From NCBI GenBank assembly GCA_964012715.1, contig CAXGUG010000051.1, forward strand, positions 1 through 27,267: a stretch of DNA of 27,267 nucleotides, read 5' to 3'. How positions within the stretch are numbered: position 1 is the first letter of the stretch; each line of letters starts with the position of its first letter. Positions 16,572-24,958 of the stretch are shown here, in pieces. The notes beneath the pieces are model-generated. The model did no database searches. It was not told the origin of the DNA and saw only the letters and a list, made by a program, of their open reading frames with translations. Origin of the DNA: UBA1479 sp964012715. Its GTDB lineage: Bacteria; Pseudomonadota; Alphaproteobacteria; Rhodospirillales; Casp-alpha2. A program made the position numbers and the translations under genes.

Positions 16572-16601
16572 GGGCGGGGATTATGATGATCCGCCGCCCA
16601 T
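16570..16601 (-). other. Long stem-loop across the start of the methyltransferase gene
   Basis: On the plus strand ATGGGCGG (16570-16577) pairs with CCGCCCAT (16594-16601), and GGAT (16578-16581) pairs with ATCC (16589-16592), with one unpaired G and a 7-base loop. In the minus-strand mRNA the first possible ATG of the methyltransferase lies in the stem. It is either a translation-control element or an intergenic hairpin ending ygfZ; a T tract (TTTTT) comes only about 7 bases later. Confidence 0.55.
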
Positions 16602-16624
16602 CCGGCCAGAATGAAGATTGTTGG

Positions 16625-17530
16625 TTAGAACGTCGCCCAACCCGGTTTGCGCGGGGTGACCTGCGCCCCCGCCGCGTCGAGCGTGGGAATGCCGTCTTCC
16701 AATACTTCCAGCCGCACCAGGGCCAGGCCCAGGCCGCCACCGTCCGTTGCGGCGGTCGAGCGGATTTCGCCCACGTCCTTGCCGTCCAGAATCAGTGGGG
16801 TGCCCGGTTCGGGCAGGGGGCCCGCGATTTCGACCGGCATCAGGCGCTTTTTGATCAGGCCGCGATACTTGGTGCGGGCGGTCAATTCCTGCCCCATGTA
16901 GCAGCCCTTGTTCCAATCGACGCCGTGCAGTTCGTCGAACCCGCTTTCGAGCAGGATCGATTTATCGACGATCATGTCGCGGGTGCCGTCGGGTACGCCC
17001 AGGGACAGGCGCAACAGGTCGTAGGCGGGCCGCTCGCCCGCCGTGGCGCCATCCTGACCCAAGGCCTGTTCGGCGGTGGCCGATGGAAGGATCGCGCGGG
17101 CGCCCAGTTCCTCCAACCGGGGGTCGATGAAATAAACGCCGCCGTCCGCCGCCCGGGCATCGCCGGGACTGGCCACTTTGATCCGCGCCAAGGTCGGAGA
17201 AAAGCCGGGCAGGGCGGCGACGGTCCAGTCCTCGGACACGTCCGCCAGGTCGACCTTGGCCCGCAGTTTGTACATTTTCAGCCGCTTCAACAGATCCGGC
17301 AGGCGTTCGCGTTCGCAGTCGATCAACAGGCGACCGTCCGCCGCTTGGGCGATGAAGAAATCGTGCAGGTATTTCCCCTGGGGCGTCAGCAAGGCGGCGT
17401 GGATTGCGTGGTCCGCCGTTACCTTGTTGATATCGTTGGAAATTAAGCCCTGAAGGAAGCTCCGCGCTTCGTCGCCGCCGACGGCCAGGACGCCGCGATC
17501 TTCCAGAATTACGTAGATGTTCTTGGTCAT
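16625..17530 (-). CDS. ygfZ: YgfZ/GcvT-like folate-binding protein
   Basis: Start taken at the ATG at 17530 (301 residues, MTKNIYVILEDRGVLAVGG) because the sequence becomes family-like there; the 22 residues before it look non-coding. YgfZ binds tetrahydrofolate and helps the assembly or repair of certain iron-sulfur enzymes. The hallmark K-G-C-Y-x-G-Q-E is present as NKGCYMGQELTARTKYRG with the key cysteine at position 210. The N-terminal ARSFLQGLISNDI and the LLTPQGKYLHDFFI stretch also match. The gene stands alone or with the downstream methyltransferase. The Shine-Dalgarno sequence is weak (GGGA). It is divergent from the glycosyltransferase operon. Confidence 0.93.
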   Translation of the reverse strand: MTKNIYVILEDRGVLAVGGDEARSFLQGLISNDINKVTADHAIHAALLTPQGKYLHDFFIAQAADGRLLIDCERERLPDLLKRLKMYKLRAKVDLADVSEDWTVAALPGFSPTLARIKVASPGDARAADGGVYFIDPRLEELGARAILPSATAEQALGQDGATAGERPAYDLLRLSLGVPDGTRDMIVDKSILLESGFDELHGVDWNKGCYMGQELTARTKYRGLIKKRLMPVEIAGPLPEPGTPLILDGKDVGEIRSTAATDGGGLGLALVRLEVLEDGIPTLDAAGAQVTPRKPGWATF

Positions 17531-17724
17531 GATTCTATCCCAGGTTCGGATCGGAACGGTTGCCCTGAATATGGGAGCCGCCAGCGCCCTAGGCAACAGG
17601 GGATACCCGCCCTATAAGTGCCCTATTATGACGGGGGCATGTCGTTTCAATCAGCGGCGAAACAGCGGTTTCGTCCGGGCATGTCCGCTACCGGCCCGCG
17701 CAACGGACACGAAATCGATCGGTC
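17531..17724. promoter_or_regulatory. Divergent region between ygfZ and the glycosyltransferase operon
   Basis: These 194 bases must hold promoters for both directions. On the minus strand TTGAAA (17650-17645) and TAATAG (17628-17623) with a 16-base spacer form a plausible ygfZ promoter. Near it the plus strand reads CCCTATAAGTGCCCTATTATG, a short imperfect repeat of CCCTAT. A perfect small hairpin CGAAAC-AGCG-GTTTCG sits at 17658-17673. No clear plus-strand promoter is seen. Confidence 0.35.
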
Positions 17725-18687
17725 ATGGCTAAACATATCCTGTTCGTCACGGCGACCCGCATCGGCGATGCGGTTCTGTCCACGGGGATTTTGGGCCGTC
17801 TGGTCGCCGACAATCCCGGGGCGCGGATTACCGTTGCCTGCGGTCCCGTGGCCGCGCCGCTGTTCGAAGCGGTGCCGGGCCTGGAACGCATCATCGTCTT
17901 GGACAAAAAGCGTTGGTCGCTGCATTGGCTGGGCCTGTGGTCGCAATGCTTCGGGCGGATGTGGTCGATCCTGGTCGATCTGCGCAATACGCCCATGACC
18001 TATCTGATTCCGACCTGGCATCGCTACCGAATGGGGCGCAAAGGTGCCGGCCATCGGTTGGAGCGGTATGCCCAGGTGATGCGGATCACCGACGACGTTC
18101 CGGCCCCCAAAATCTGGATCAACGACGCCCATCGCGCCGTGGCCGAACGCCTGATCCCCGGCGACAAGCCGGTCCTGGCGATTGGCCCCACCGCCAATTG
18201 GCGGGGCAAGACCTGGCCGCAGGATCGGTTCGCCGAGCTGGTGCGCCGTTTGACGGGTGCCGGCGGCATTCTGGCAGGGGCTTCCGTCGCCGTGTTCGGC
18301 CATGAGTCGGAGCGTGCCTCGGTCGAGGAATTTTTGGCCAGCATTCCCGAGGACCGGCGTATCGATCTGGTCGGCAATCTGTCGTTGCTGGAAGTCTATG
18401 CCTGCTTGGAGCGGGCTTCTTTTTATGTCGGTAATGATTCCGGCCTGATGCACCTGGCATCGGCGGCGGAGGTGCCGACGCTGGGCCTGTTCGGGCCGAC
18501 GCCGGATGAACTATACGCCCCCTGGGGGGCGCATTGCCGCGTGGTGCGCGGGGCCGGATTCCTGGAAAGTTTCCCGGAAAATTACGATTGGGAAAACTCG
18601 CCGAGCCTGATGGACAAGCTGTCCGTCGATGCGGCCGAAGCCGCGGCCTGTGACCTGTGGACCGGGTTCAAGGAAGCCGCGTCATGA
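17725..18687 (+). CDS. Glycosyltransferase family 9 (heptosyltransferase-like)
   Basis: A 320-residue GT-B protein of the ADP-heptose:LPS heptosyltransferase family. The N-terminus HILFVTATRIGDAVLSTGILGRL is the GT9 opening with the conserved GD acceptor-side motif, and the C-terminal donor domain has LVGNLSLLEVYACLERASFYVGNDSGLMHLASAAEVPTLGLFGPT, where the D-S-G-x-M-H motif is diagnostic. LAIGPTANWRGKTWPQDRFAEL is the inter-domain segment. These enzymes add heptose or related sugars to the LPS inner core on the cytoplasmic face of the inner membrane. It is the first gene of a run of four glycosyltransferases and overlaps the next gene by ATGA. No clear Shine-Dalgarno sequence precedes its ATG. 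The exact sugar is not deducible. Confidence 0.92.
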   Translation: MAKHILFVTATRIGDAVLSTGILGRLVADNPGARITVACGPVAAPLFEAVPGLERIIVLDKKRWSLHWLGLWSQCFGRMWSILVDLRNTPMTYLIPTWHRYRMGRKGAGHRLERYAQVMRITDDVPAPKIWINDAHRAVAERLIPGDKPVLAIGPTANWRGKTWPQDRFAELVRRLTGAGGILAGASVAVFGHESERASVEEFLASIPEDRRIDLVGNLSLLEVYACLERASFYVGNDSGLMHLASAAEVPTLGLFGPTPDELYAPWGAHCRVVRGAGFLESFPENYDWENSPSLMDKLSVDAAEAAACDLWTGFKEAAS

Positions 18688-19469
18688 CCGGCGGCCCGAA
18701 GCTGTCCATCGCCATTTGCGTCCACAACGAAGCGGCGCAATTGGAAGACTGCCTGAAGACCCTGACCTTTGGGGACGAGCTGGTGGTTCTGTTGGACAAA
18801 TGTACGGATGCGTCCGGCGAGATCGCTCGCCGCTTCACCGACCGGATCGTCGAAGGTTCCTGGGATATCGAAGGCGACCGGCGCAATGCTGCGATCGATG
18901 CCTGCACCGGCGACTGGGTGTTGGAAGTCGATGCCGACGAGCGCGTGCCCGAGGCCCTGGCCGGTGAAATCCGCGCCGTGATCGGGTCGACCCCGCACGA
19001 TTGGCACGAAATTCTGGTCGATAACTATATCGGCGAGCGTCTGGTCCGCTGGGGCTGGGGGGCGAGCTTCGGCAAGGCTGCGTATCCAGGCCTGTTCCGC
19101 CGTGGGGTCAAGCGCTGGGGACCGCAGCGGGTCCATCCGTCCCTGGATTGGAGCGGGGCCAAGGGTCCGATGCTGACCAATCGGCTGGACCATTACGTCG
19201 ACCGCAACCTGTCGGACATGCTGCGGCGGCTGGACAGCTACACCACGGCGCGGGCCCGCGACCTGCGCGAAACCGGACAGGCCGGTTCCTTCGCCAACAA
19301 TCTGCGTCGCCTGTTCACCCGGTTCTTCAAATGTTACATCCGGCGCAAGGGTTACCGCGAAGGCGGCTACGGCTTCATGATCGCGCTATGCGCCGGGCTG
19401 TATCCCCTGATTTCGCACCTCAAGGCGACACTCGAAGACGCCGACGGCAACCCCCGGAAAGAGATTTAG
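18684..19469 (+). CDS. Glycosyltransferase family 2 (LPS core type, KdtX/WaaE-like)
   Basis: Start at the ATG in the ATGA overlap with the GT9 gene, giving 261 residues; a reading from 18657 would overlap by 31 bases without reason. The GT-A fold opens with LSIAICVHNEAAQLEDCLKTL, and the metal/nucleotide-binding DxD is Asp83-Ala-Asp85 in WVLEVDADERVPEALAG. DRRNAAIDACTGDWVLEVDADE resembles the KdtX/WaaE group of LPS core glucosyltransferases. The C-terminal half is basic (FKCYIRRKGYREGGYGF) and may lie on the membrane. The gene ends directly against the next start (TAG then ATG with no gap). It probably adds a hexose to the LPS core or another surface glycan; donor and acceptor are unknown. 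Confidence 0.9.
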   Translation: MTGGPKLSIAICVHNEAAQLEDCLKTLTFGDELVVLLDKCTDASGEIARRFTDRIVEGSWDIEGDRRNAAIDACTGDWVLEVDADERVPEALAGEIRAVIGSTPHDWHEILVDNYIGERLVRWGWGASFGKAAYPGLFRRGVKRWGPQRVHPSLDWSGAKGPMLTNRLDHYVDRNLSDMLRRLDSYTTARARDLRETGQAGSFANNLRRLFTRFFKCYIRRKGYREGGYGFMIALCAGLYPLISHLKATLEDADGNPRKEI

Positions 19470-20504
19470 ATGGCCCGTATCGTCCTGGCCGATGACGGCA
19501 TCGAATTCGATGGCCGCACGCCCGAACAAGGCCCCCTGGGCGGGGCCGAAACCTCGCTGGTGTTCCTGATGGAGGAACTGGCCGCGCGCGGGCACGAGGT
19601 CTCGGTCCATAACAATTGCGCCGGACCGTTGGTGCACAAGGGCGTGCGCTGGGTGCCGCTCAAGGACGGCATGCCGGACAAGGCCGACCTGTTCATCGCC
19701 AACCGGGGGGACAAGGTGCTGCCCCTGATGCCGCAGGCCGGGCGGACCGTGTTCTGGACCCATAATCCCGCGACCTACATGGTCAAATGGCGCTATCTGT
19801 CGAAGTTGTGGAAATACGCCGACGCCATCGTGTTCATCGGCGATTACCACGCCGAGACCTATCCCGGCTGGTGCCCGGTGCGCAATCGGGTGGTCATTCC
19901 TTACGGTCTGCCCGATGCATTCTGCGCGGCAGAGCCCGCCTCATCCCCGCCGGGGCCGCGCGCGGTCTTTACCTCGAACCCTTTGCGCGGATTGGATTGG
20001 CTGCTCGACCGTTGGGCCTTGGACATCCAGCCCCAGGTGCCGGGGGCGGAACTGCACCTGTTCACGGGGGCGGCGGTCTACGGCGTTGCCGGGGATCGCA
20101 AGGCCGACCCGATGGCGAAAGTTCTCGACAAGGCTAAGGGCTTGGCGGAAAAAGGAGTTCGTCTGCAAGGGCCGGTGCCCAAGCAGCGCCTAATCGAGGA
20201 ATTTAGACAGGCCCGATGCATGCTCTATCGCGGGGACATCAATGAAACCTTCTGCATGTCCGTGGCCGAGGCCCAATGCATGGGCCTGCCCACCGTGGTG
20301 ACGGATCTGGGTTCCATGAAGGAGCGGGTGATCGACGGTGAAACGGGTTTTGTCGCCCGTGACGATGCGTCGTTCGCCGCATCCGCCGTGCGGCTTTTGA
20401 CGGATGATGCCCTGTGGTCGGCGCAACAGGCGGCGGCCCTGGAAAAGCAGCGTTCCTGGCGCTGGCCCGAAGCGGCCGCGGCCTGGGAACGGCTGTTGCC
20501 ATGA
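19470..20504 (+). CDS. Glycosyltransferase family 4 (first copy)
   Basis: A 344-residue GT-B enzyme. The N-terminal acceptor domain has GPLGGAETSLVFLMEELAARGHEV, the usual glycine loop and first helix of GT4. The donor domain has the EX7E motif as ETFCMSVAE in NETFCMSVAEAQCMGLPTVV, then DLGSMKERVIDGETGFV. The Shine-Dalgarno sequence GGAAAGAG lies inside the end of the GT2 gene and the ATG follows its TAG directly. Retaining transferases of this family use nucleotide sugars such as GDP-mannose or UDP-glucose; the donor here is not known. It belongs to the surface-glycan operon. Similarity to the following GT4 is limited to family motifs, so this is not a recent duplication. Confidence 0.9.
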   Translation: MARIVLADDGIEFDGRTPEQGPLGGAETSLVFLMEELAARGHEVSVHNNCAGPLVHKGVRWVPLKDGMPDKADLFIANRGDKVLPLMPQAGRTVFWTHNPATYMVKWRYLSKLWKYADAIVFIGDYHAETYPGWCPVRNRVVIPYGLPDAFCAAEPASSPPGPRAVFTSNPLRGLDWLLDRWALDIQPQVPGAELHLFTGAAVYGVAGDRKADPMAKVLDKAKGLAEKGVRLQGPVPKQRLIEEFRQARCMLYRGDINETFCMSVAEAQCMGLPTVVTDLGSMKERVIDGETGFVARDDASFAASAVRLLTDDALWSAQQAAALEKQRSWRWPEAAAAWERLLP

Positions 20505-20520
20505 CGAAAGGTTTTTCCAG

Positions 20521-21561
20521 ATGAGAGTTCTTCAGGCCATGGCCGGGGCGGAATTCGGCGGCGCCGAAACGTTCTTCGTGCGGCTGGTCCGCGCCCTGCA
20601 CCGCGCCGGGTTGGAACAGCGTGTGCTGATCCGTGAAAATAAGGCCCGCGCCCAGGTGCTGCGCGATGCGGGGATCGAGCCGTTGGAACTGCCGTTCGGC
20701 GGCATGCTCGACCGTCGCACCCCGCGCGCGATCAAGCACGAGATCAAATCCTTTCAGCCGCAGATCGTCATGACCTGGATGAACCGGGCGACCAAGATGT
20801 GCCCCAAGCCGAACGGCGATTTCGTCCATGTCGCGCGCCTGGGTGGGTACTACGACCTGAAGTACTATCAGAACTGCGACCATCTGATCGGCAATACGGA
20901 AGACATCGTCAAACACATCGTCACCGAGGGTTGGGTCACCGACCGGGCCCATTACCTGCCGAACTTCGTCAGCGAAGAACGGGCCGAGCCGATCAATCGC
21001 CGCTCGCTCTACACCCCGGAAAATGCCTCGTTGATCCTGGCCCTGGGCCGGTTGCACGAGAACAAGGGCTTCGACGTGTTGTTGCGCGCCATGGCCCGCG
21101 TGCCCAATACCTATCTGTGGTTGGCGGGCGAGGGGCCGCTGCGTGAAAGCCTGGAAAAGCAGGCCGAAGACCTGGGAATCAAGCCGCGCGTGCGGTTCCT
21201 GGGATGGCGCGAGGATACGCCCGCGCTGTTCGCGTCCTGCGATCTGTTCGTTTGTCCGTCCCGGCACGAGCCGCTGGGCAACGTGATTTTGGAAGCCTGG
21301 GCGCAGGGCGTGCCGACCATCGCCGCCGACAGCATGGGGCCGGGTACGCTGATCGAACACATGGATTCCGGCATTCTGGTGCCGGTCGACGATTCCGATG
21401 CCCTGGCCCGCGCGATCCGCGCCGTGACCGAGGACTACGAGCTGGCCGACAACATCGCCCGCCGTGGTCACGAGGTTTACCAGGAGAACTTTACCGAAGC
21501 CCAAGTGGTGAAGCGCTACATGGAATTTTTTCAATCCATCGTCACGAAATCGCAAAACTGA
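20521..21561 (+). CDS. Glycosyltransferase family 4 (second copy)
   Basis: Start set at the ATG at 20521 (346 residues, MRVLQAMAGAEFGGAETFFVRL), 16 bases after the previous stop and behind AAAGG; the longer in-frame reading lies within the preceding gene. Key GT4 features are the GGAETFFVRL loop, LALGRLHENKGFDVLLRAMARV (donor-domain opening), WLAGEGPLRESLEKQA, and EX7E as EPLGNVILE within CPSRHEPLGNVILEAWAQGVPTIAADSMGPGTLI. The family makes alpha-linked sugars in LPS core or capsule. Its neighbours place it in LPS core or a related glycan. The following asnB-like gene starts 15 bases later. Confidence 0.92.
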   Translation: MRVLQAMAGAEFGGAETFFVRLVRALHRAGLEQRVLIRENKARAQVLRDAGIEPLELPFGGMLDRRTPRAIKHEIKSFQPQIVMTWMNRATKMCPKPNGDFVHVARLGGYYDLKYYQNCDHLIGNTEDIVKHIVTEGWVTDRAHYLPNFVSEERAEPINRRSLYTPENASLILALGRLHENKGFDVLLRAMARVPNTYLWLAGEGPLRESLEKQAEDLGIKPRVRFLGWREDTPALFASCDLFVCPSRHEPLGNVILEAWAQGVPTIAADSMGPGTLIEHMDSGILVPVDDSDALARAIRAVTEDYELADNIARRGHEVYQENFTEAQVVKRYMEFFQSIVTKSQN

Positions 21562-21576
21562 CGTAAGATCGCTCCC

Positions 21577-23355
21577 ATGTGCGGTATTGCAGGTATCATG
21601 ACGCGAGACGGCTCCGCCCCGGCGGCGGAGATTCTCGACGCGCTGGCCGACGCCCTGGGCCATCGGGGGCCGGACGGGCGCGGCCGCCATGTAGACGGCG
21701 ACGTCGGCCTGATCCAAACCCGCCTTGCGATCATCGATCTGGAAACCGGGGACCAGCCCATCGCCGCCAAGGGACCGGACGGCGGCGAGGCCGTGTTGGT
21801 CGCCAACGGCGAAATCTACAATTACGTCGAGGTCAAACTCGACCTGGGCCGTGTGCCGTTCAAGACCCGCTCCGATTGTGAGGTCCCGCTGCAACTGTAC
21901 CTGCGCGAGGAACTGGCCTTTACCGACCATCTGCGCGGCATGTACGCCATCGCCATTCATGATCAGACGCGGGGGCGGCTTGTCCTGACCCGCGATCCGT
22001 TCGGTATCAAGCCGCTGTATTTCTCCCAGTCGGGGGCGGGCTTCGCCTTCGCGTCCGAGCCCCAGGCCCTGATTAGGGCTGGATTGGCCATGGCCCGCCT
22101 GAACCCGACGGCGCGGGACGAGATGCTGCAGACGCAGTTTTCCTGTGGCCGGGAAACGCCTTTCGCCGGGATCGAGCGGGTCATGCCCGGCGAGACCCTG
22201 ATCGTCGAAAAGGGACGGGTGATCGGACATAACCGGACCTCCCCCCTGCCTGAGGGCGCGCCCAAGGACATCAGCCGCTCCGAGGCGCTGATGCGCCTGG
22301 ACGATCTGTTGGACGATGCGGTCGGCGTGCATCAGCGCTCGGACGTTCCCTATGGCATGTTCTTTTCGGGCGGGATCGATTCCACGGTCCTGCTGGCCAT
22401 GATGTCGCGTTTGAACGAGCGACCGGTCAAAGCCTTTACCGCCGGGTTCTCGGGCACAGCCGTGCATGACGAGCGGGCCCTGGCGCGCGAGATCGCGGCC
22501 CATCTGGGCGCGGATCATCACGAGGTTGAATTCGGCGCCGCCGACTTTTGGGACATGCTGCCGGAGATCGCCGCCGCCATGGACGATCCGGCGGCGGATT
22601 ACGCCGTGCTGCCGACCTACAAGCTGGCGCAGACCGCGCGCGAGTCCGGGACCAAGGTGATCCTGTCGGGCGAGGGCGGGGACGAGGTCTTCGCCGGGTA
22701 CGGGCGGTATCGCCGGGCGACCCGCTGGCGGATCCTGGGCGGGCGCGCGATGCGCGACCGGGGTGCTTTGGAAGGATTGGGCCTGTTGCGCGACGAAAAC
22801 CGCAATTGGCGGGGCGGCATGGCCGCCGCCGAAGAGGATACGCGCGGCCATGGCTGGACGGCCCTGCAGCGGGCCCAGGCCGTGGACATGGCCGATTGGC
22901 TGCCCAACGATCTTTTGACCAAGCTCGACCGTTGCCTGATGGTTCATGGGGTCGAGGGCCGGGTGCCGTTCCTGGATACCAAGCTGGCGTCGTTCGGCTT
23001 CGGCCTGCCCGATGCGCTGAAGGTCCGGCGCGGGCGCGGCAAATGGATTTTGCGGCAATGGCTGGAAAAGGTCGCGCCGATGGCCCGCCCGTTCGCGGCC
23101 AAGCGCGGCTTTACCGTGCCGGTGGGCGAATGGATCGCCGCCGAGGGCCAACGCCTGGGGCCCCTGGTCGCGGCTCAGGCCGGCGTCGCCGAAATTTGCC
23201 GGCCCGACGCCGTGACGGCGTTGTTCCGCAGCGCCGGCAAGCGCGAGATGCAGGCCGCCTGGAGCCTGCTGTTCTATGCCGTCTGGCATCAACACCACAT
23301 CCTGGGCGGCGCACAGCGCGGCGGCGTCCTGGAAGTTCTTGGAGAGGCCGTCTGA
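21577..23355 (+). CDS. asnB: AsnB-type glutamine amidotransferase (asparagine synthase family)
   Basis: A 592-residue protein, usual for the glutamine-hydrolysing asparagine synthetase family. The Met before Cys fixes the start: Cys2 in MCGIAGIM is the glutaminase nucleophile after Met removal. The N-terminal Ntn domain has LGHRGPDGRG, RLAIIDLETGDQPI, NGEIYNY and RDPFGIKPLYF. The synthetase domain has the PPi loop SGGIDS (264-269) and SGEGGDEVFAGYGRYRR. LLTKLDRCLMVHGVEGRVPFLD completes the family pattern. The simple role is Asp + Gln + ATP to Asn. Homologues inside glycan clusters amidate uronic acid residues, so with four glycosyltransferases upstream a role in glycan amidation is possible (inference). 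The Shine-Dalgarno sequence is weak. Confidence 0.9.
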   Translation: MCGIAGIMTRDGSAPAAEILDALADALGHRGPDGRGRHVDGDVGLIQTRLAIIDLETGDQPIAAKGPDGGEAVLVANGEIYNYVEVKLDLGRVPFKTRSDCEVPLQLYLREELAFTDHLRGMYAIAIHDQTRGRLVLTRDPFGIKPLYFSQSGAGFAFASEPQALIRAGLAMARLNPTARDEMLQTQFSCGRETPFAGIERVMPGETLIVEKGRVIGHNRTSPLPEGAPKDISRSEALMRLDDLLDDAVGVHQRSDVPYGMFFSGGIDSTVLLAMMSRLNERPVKAFTAGFSGTAVHDERALAREIAAHLGADHHEVEFGAADFWDMLPEIAAAMDDPAADYAVLPTYKLAQTARESGTKVILSGEGGDEVFAGYGRYRRATRWRILGGRAMRDRGALEGLGLLRDENRNWRGGMAAAEEDTRGHGWTALQRAQAVDMADWLPNDLLTKLDRCLMVHGVEGRVPFLDTKLASFGFGLPDALKVRRGRGKWILRQWLEKVAPMARPFAAKRGFTVPVGEWIAAEGQRLGPLVAAQAGVAEICRPDAVTALFRSAGKREMQAAWSLLFYAVWHQHHILGGAQRGGVLEVLGEAV

Positions 23356-23369
23356 GCCTTTAAATACCG

Positions 23370-24428
23370 ATGACCGATACCCTGACGATCCGCCGTCCCG
23401 ACGACTGGCATGTGCATTTCCGCGACGGCGCGATGATGGCCGCCGTCGTGCCCTATACCGCGCGGCAGATGGCCCGCGCCGTGGTCATGCCGAACCTGGT
23501 GCCGCCGGTGACCACCTCGGCCCTGGCCGCGGCCTATCGCGAGCGCATTCTGGCGGCAGTGCCGGAAGGGATCGAATTCACGCCGCTGATGACGGCCTAT
23601 CTGACCGACAACACGGACCCGGACGATCTGGCCGCCGGTCATGGCGACGGTGTGCTGACGGCGGTGAAGTATTATCCCGCCGGGGCGACGACCAATTCCG
23701 ACAGCGGCGTGACCGCGATCGAGAAAGTTTATCCGGTGCTGGAGCGCATGGCCGCGATCGGCATGCCCTTGCTGCTGCATGGCGAGGTCACCAATGCCGA
23801 GATCGATATCTTCGACCGTGAAGCCGTGTTCATCGACCGCATCCTGACGCCGCTGACCGAACGCCTGCCGGAATTGAAGATCGTGCTGGAGCACATCACC
23901 ACCGCCGACGCCGCGTCCTTCGTCGCGGGGGCGGGGGCCAATGTCGCGGCCACGGTGACGGCCCATCACCTGATCATCAATCGCACGGATATCTTCAAGG
24001 GCGGCATCCGCCCGCATTTGTATTGCCTGCCCATCGCCAAGCGGGAAGTGCACCGTCAGGCCCTGGTCAAGGCCGCGACCTCGGGCAGCGCCAAGTTCTT
24101 CCTGGGCACCGACACAGCTCCCCATGCTCGCCATGCCAAGGAAGCGGCCTGCGGCTGCGCCGGGATATTCTCGGCCCCGGCGGCGATCGAGGTCTATGCC
24201 GAAGCCTTCGATCAGGCGGGGGCGCTGGACAAGCTCGAAGCCTTTGCCTCGCTGAACGGTCCGGCGTTCTACGGCCTGCCGGTGAACGAGACGACCATCA
24301 CCCTGGAGCGCGCCGACTGGACCCAGCCGGAAGCGGTCGATGTGTCGACCCCCGACGTCGACGGCGGACGCGAACGCGTCGTTGCCTTCAAGGGCGGGGA
24401 AACGCTGTCCTGGCGGATTGCCGGCTAA
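23370..24428 (+). CDS. pyrC: Dihydroorotase, class II
   Basis: A 352-residue protein matching the E. coli-type (class II) dihydroorotase in length and motifs. The zinc-binding His-x-His is His14/His16 in DDWHVHFRDG. The carbamylated lysine is Lys100 in AVKYYPAGATTNSDSG. Further ligand regions are LLLHGEV, VLEHITT and the FFLGTDTAPH aspartate. It cyclises N-carbamoyl-aspartate to dihydroorotate in the third step of pyrimidine synthesis, in the cytoplasm. It starts 14 bases after the asnB-like gene, with a TTTAAATA stretch but no strong Shine-Dalgarno sequence. Its place in a glycan gene run is probably incidental co-transcription. Confidence 0.96.
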   Translation: MTDTLTIRRPDDWHVHFRDGAMMAAVVPYTARQMARAVVMPNLVPPVTTSALAAAYRERILAAVPEGIEFTPLMTAYLTDNTDPDDLAAGHGDGVLTAVKYYPAGATTNSDSGVTAIEKVYPVLERMAAIGMPLLLHGEVTNAEIDIFDREAVFIDRILTPLTERLPELKIVLEHITTADAASFVAGAGANVAATVTAHHLIINRTDIFKGGIRPHLYCLPIAKREVHRQALVKAATSGSAKFFLGTDTAPHARHAKEAACGCAGIFSAPAAIEVYAEAFDQAGALDKLEAFASLNGPAFYGLPVNETTITLERADWTQPEAVDVSTPDVDGGRERVVAFKGGETLSWRIAG

Positions 24429-24499
24429 CTTCCCTTAATCGTTGTGCTGCGATACCCTGCGTCGGTTCTCATGGGGACGGCTCTCGGGGGAGGCAGGGC

Positions 24500-24949
24500 A
24501 TGCGTTGCATTCTATTGGTCTGTTTGCTGGCGCTCGCCTTGGGCGGATGCTCGGCGCTTGCCCCGCCGCAGACCTATGCGGAATGTATCCAGCGTACGCA
24601 AGGGACGCGCTATCACTACAATACCGGAGGGGTGATCGGGGCGGTCGTCATCGGAATAGCCGATGCCGTGGGCCGGGTGATCGAAAGAAGTCGCTGCAAG
24701 GACCAATTCGCTGTCGGGACGGCGCGGCGGCTCGACGATAAGCCGTCTGAAGCCGCTGATACTTCCAAAATCCCTGTCCTGACCGATGACCGAAAAACGG
24801 CCAAGGCAGAAGCCGCAGGCAGTGTTGGCGGGGCGGAACGCTATGCGGGCTCCACCGTCAAAGGTTCGGCCTTTTCCGCGATTTCAGATGTCGAATATGG
24901 CCAGCCGGTATGCCGCACGATGAATGGGGCGGTTCATCCGTCTTGTTGA
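24500..24949 (+). CDS. Small lipoprotein, glycine-zipper-like
   Basis: A 149-residue protein whose ATG at 24500 follows a very strong GGGGGAGG ribosome-binding site; the longer frame upstream is the shadow of pyrC. The N-terminus MRCILLVCLLALALGGC is a lipoprotein signal with lipobox LGGC, so the mature protein starts at lipidated Cys17. The mature part has a Gly-rich hydrophobic stretch (GGVIGAVVIGIADAVG, about 43-58), reminiscent of glycine-zipper segments, then a Lys/Ala/Asp-rich spacer. Cysteines at 29, 66, 138 and the very last residue (149) could form two disulfides in the periplasm. I recognise no family. It is separate from pyrC by 71 bases and could have its own promoter. Confidence 0.75.
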   Translation: MRCILLVCLLALALGGCSALAPPQTYAECIQRTQGTRYHYNTGGVIGAVVIGIADAVGRVIERSRCKDQFAVGTARRLDDKPSEAADTSKIPVLTDDRKTAKAEAAGSVGGAERYAGSTVKGSAFSAISDVEYGQPVCRTMNGAVHPSC

Positions 24950-24958
24950 CCTAGGGGA

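Noticed and set aside
17531..17596. N-terminal extension of the YgfZ protein
   Set aside because: Residues before MTKNIYVILEDRG do not resemble the family and would cover the likely promoter region.
19470..21561. Tandem duplication of the two GT4 genes
   Set aside because: They share only family motifs; N-terminal and linker sequences differ too much for a recent duplication.
20239..23298. A 1019-codon open frame on the minus strand
   Set aside because: It is antisense to two GT4 genes and the asnB-like gene, with the same composition artefact as the 1599-codon frame.
24023..24499. Long open frame leading into the first lipoprotein
   Set aside because: This part is out of frame within pyrC; the lipoprotein signal and strong ribosome-binding site fix the start at 24500.
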